NCBI GenBank assembly: GCA_024692805.1
Contig: JAILMD010000008.1
Span: 1-6,002, forward strand
Source: a bacterium
Lineage (GTDB): Bacteria; Bacillota; Clostridia; Christensenellales; UBA1242
Length of the DNA stretch: 6,002 nt
Reading direction: 5' to 3'
Both the position numbers and the translations under genes were made by a program. Below the pieces are notes generated by a model that saw only the letters and a list, made by a program, of their open reading frames with translations, did not search any database and had not been told where the DNA came from. Below are positions 5,175 to 6,002 of the stretch, piece by piece (position 1 is the first letter of the stretch; the number at the start of each line of letters is the position of its first letter).

Positions 5175-5756
5175 TTAAACGTCAATTTCAAATGAAAGCG
5201 TAAATAAAATTTTAGCCCCAACAAGCGCTTCCCCTGAAAGCGAATGAAGCCAAACATAAAAAGTCATTTCAAGAGGTTCGCTTGTTGCGTTACCTGATGC
5301 AATCTTTATTTTATCGCCTTCAAGAGTTTGAGCGCTGTTTAAAACGTCTTTTAAGCCAACTTTAATATGCTCACGCTCATCAGCAACATTTTCATCTCCC
5401 TCAACTTTAATATCGGTTACATAAAGCGCCCACTTTGTTTGCGAAGTTAAATAAAACGTTGAATAAAGCCCTTCGCTGCCCTTTTGGTCAGTTACCGTTG
5501 TTGGAATCTCATAGTCAGGGTCATCTTCGCCTGTAACGGGCTTTAGCCCTAATTTTGACGTTGATAATTTAAGGCTAGTTATTGTTTCATTTTTATCGTT
5601 TGTTACGTTTATTCCATTTTCTAAAACTATTATAGGGTCGCCAACAACAACCTTTTTGCCAGGGTAAACAAAAGCCATAAAAGAACTTCCAATAATAGCA
5701 AAAAACAAAATTAAAAAAATGGTTAACATTACTGCACCGGTGTTTTTCCCTTCCAT
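5175..5756 (-). CDS. Membrane-anchored extracytoplasmic protein of unknown function
   Basis: This 193-residue protein has one hydrophobic segment near the N-terminus (about 8-31, TGAVMLTIFL...FMAFVYPG) followed by a soluble beta-rich region of about 160 residues, so it is either exported or anchored with the bulk outside. Start ATG 5756 is well supported by AAGGAG (5762-5767), five bases upstream. The C-terminal stretch MTFYVWLHSLSGEALVGAKI (about 164-183), then LFTLSFEI, looks like the closing strands of SipW-dependent camelysin/TasA/BsaA-like surface proteins, where a Val/Ile-Trp-Leu motif recurs near the end. That resemblance is a weak, remembered pattern. There is no sipW-like peptidase gene in the window and the N-terminus lacks an obvious cleavage site. 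It is the first gene after the terminator at 5802-5823 and probably shares a transcript with the flippase and dus genes. Confidence 0.85.
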   Translation of the reverse strand: MEGKNTGAVMLTIFLILFFAIIGSSFMAFVYPGKKVVVGDPIIVLENGINVTNDKNETITSLKLSTSKLGLKPVTGEDDPDYEIPTTVTDQKGSEGLYSTFYLTSQTKWALYVTDIKVEGDENVADEREHIKVGLKDVLNSAQTLEGDKIKIASGNATSEPLEMTFYVWLHSLSGEALVGAKILFTLSFEIDV

Positions 5757-5801
5757 ATAAACTCCTTAAAGTAATGTTAACCTTATTAAAATTTTTTAAA
5801 C

Positions 5802-5823
5802 AAAAAACCGGGCTAAGCCCGGC
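5802..5823 (-). terminator. Intrinsic terminator after the right-edge gene
   Basis: On the - strand CCGGGC (complement of 5817-5822) pairs with GCCCGG (complement of 5808-5813) around TTA, followed by six T's (complement of 5802-5807). It lies about ten bases after the stop of the gene at the right edge and separates it from the anchored protein gene. Confidence 0.93.
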
Positions 5824-5830
5824 AATTTGT

Positions 5831-6002
5831 TTATTTTTGTTTTTTAGCGATAAGCCAAAGAGCAACTGATTGGAAAACAGCTAATCCAACAATAGCAACA
5901 AACATAATGATTGTGAAAACTGAAGGATTAACGATTAAGCAAACAAGCCCTGTAACAACACAGATTAAAGTTAAAATAACACCAATAATCATTGAATTTC
6001 TA
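5831..6002 (-). CDS. Small two-helix membrane protein (start uncertain or outside window)
   Basis: A - strand frame runs from the right edge to TAA at 5831-5833. It encodes at least 53 residues from an internal ATG at 5992, and three more in-frame residues are visible before the edge. Two hydrophobic segments (MIIGVILTLICVVTGLVCLI, and FTIIMFVAIVGLAVFQSVAL) flank a short NPS turn, and the tail is basic (AKKQK), predicting a small membrane protein with a cytoplasmic C-terminus. The visible bases before ATG 5992 show no Shine-Dalgarno, so the true start is likely beyond the window. No family is recognised. The strong terminator just after the stop supports a real gene. Confidence 0.7.
   Translation of the reverse strand, partial: RNSMIIGVILTLICVVTGLVCLIVNPSVFTIIMFVAIVGLAVFQSVALWLIAKKQK

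Noticed and set aside
5593..5865. Open frame on the - strand overlapping the anchored protein start
   Set aside because: It runs through the terminator at 5802-5823 and overlaps a gene with a strong ribosome binding site in another frame.
1..6002. CRISPR array, insertion sequence or phage genes
   Set aside because: No regularly spaced repeats, transposase or phage-type genes are visible anywhere in the window.

Overview
The window is an AT-rich piece of a bacterial chromosome. It most likely comes from an anaerobic member of the Bacillota (Clostridia-like, possibly from gut or rumen). The grounds are strong AAGGAG/GGAGG ribosome binding sites at several genes, intrinsic terminators with T-tracts, a SpoVB/YtgP-type flippase, and an OLE RNA with its partner gene oapA, a pair known almost entirely from this phylum. 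I cannot name a genus.

Left third, + strand. The 3' end of an unrecognised protein gene (3-149) stops at an intrinsic terminator. A promoter (TTGACA at 218-223) then starts a roughly 555-nt structured RNA (about 253-810). I read this as OLE (ornate, large, extremophilic) RNA. Its ends pair with each other (255-261 with 801-807), directly stacked on a 10-bp helix (661-670 with 791-800), and several internal hairpins carry GNRA-type loops. Immediately downstream lies oapA (847-1398), a four-helix membrane protein with the D104-xxx-D108 signature of the OLE-binding protein OapA. No terminator separates RNA and gene, so the two are probably co-transcribed and form an OLE ribonucleoprotein at the membrane, a complex linked to Mg2+ and stress tolerance.

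Middle, + strand. Two tandem paralogous genes of an unrecognised soluble family follow (1468-1914 and 1966-2409). Both begin MSVRLWP and share a central NYSP...IFTS...GS.KNWD..DY block. They end at a two-way hairpin terminator facing a tRNA-Ser(CGA) gene on the other strand.

Right half, - strand. Reading from the right edge, there is the end of a small two-helix membrane protein and its terminator. Next come a membrane-anchored extracytoplasmic protein of unknown function (5175-5756), a SpoVB/MurJ-like lipid-linked sugar flippase (3594-5135), and a DusB-type tRNA-dihydrouridine synthase (2621-3583) that begins 10 bp after the flippase stop. The dus terminator overlaps its stop codon and also appears to hold the promoter of the tRNA-Ser gene.

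The most interesting part is the compact OLE-oapA locus with its own promoter, and the unknown tandem gene pair directly behind it.
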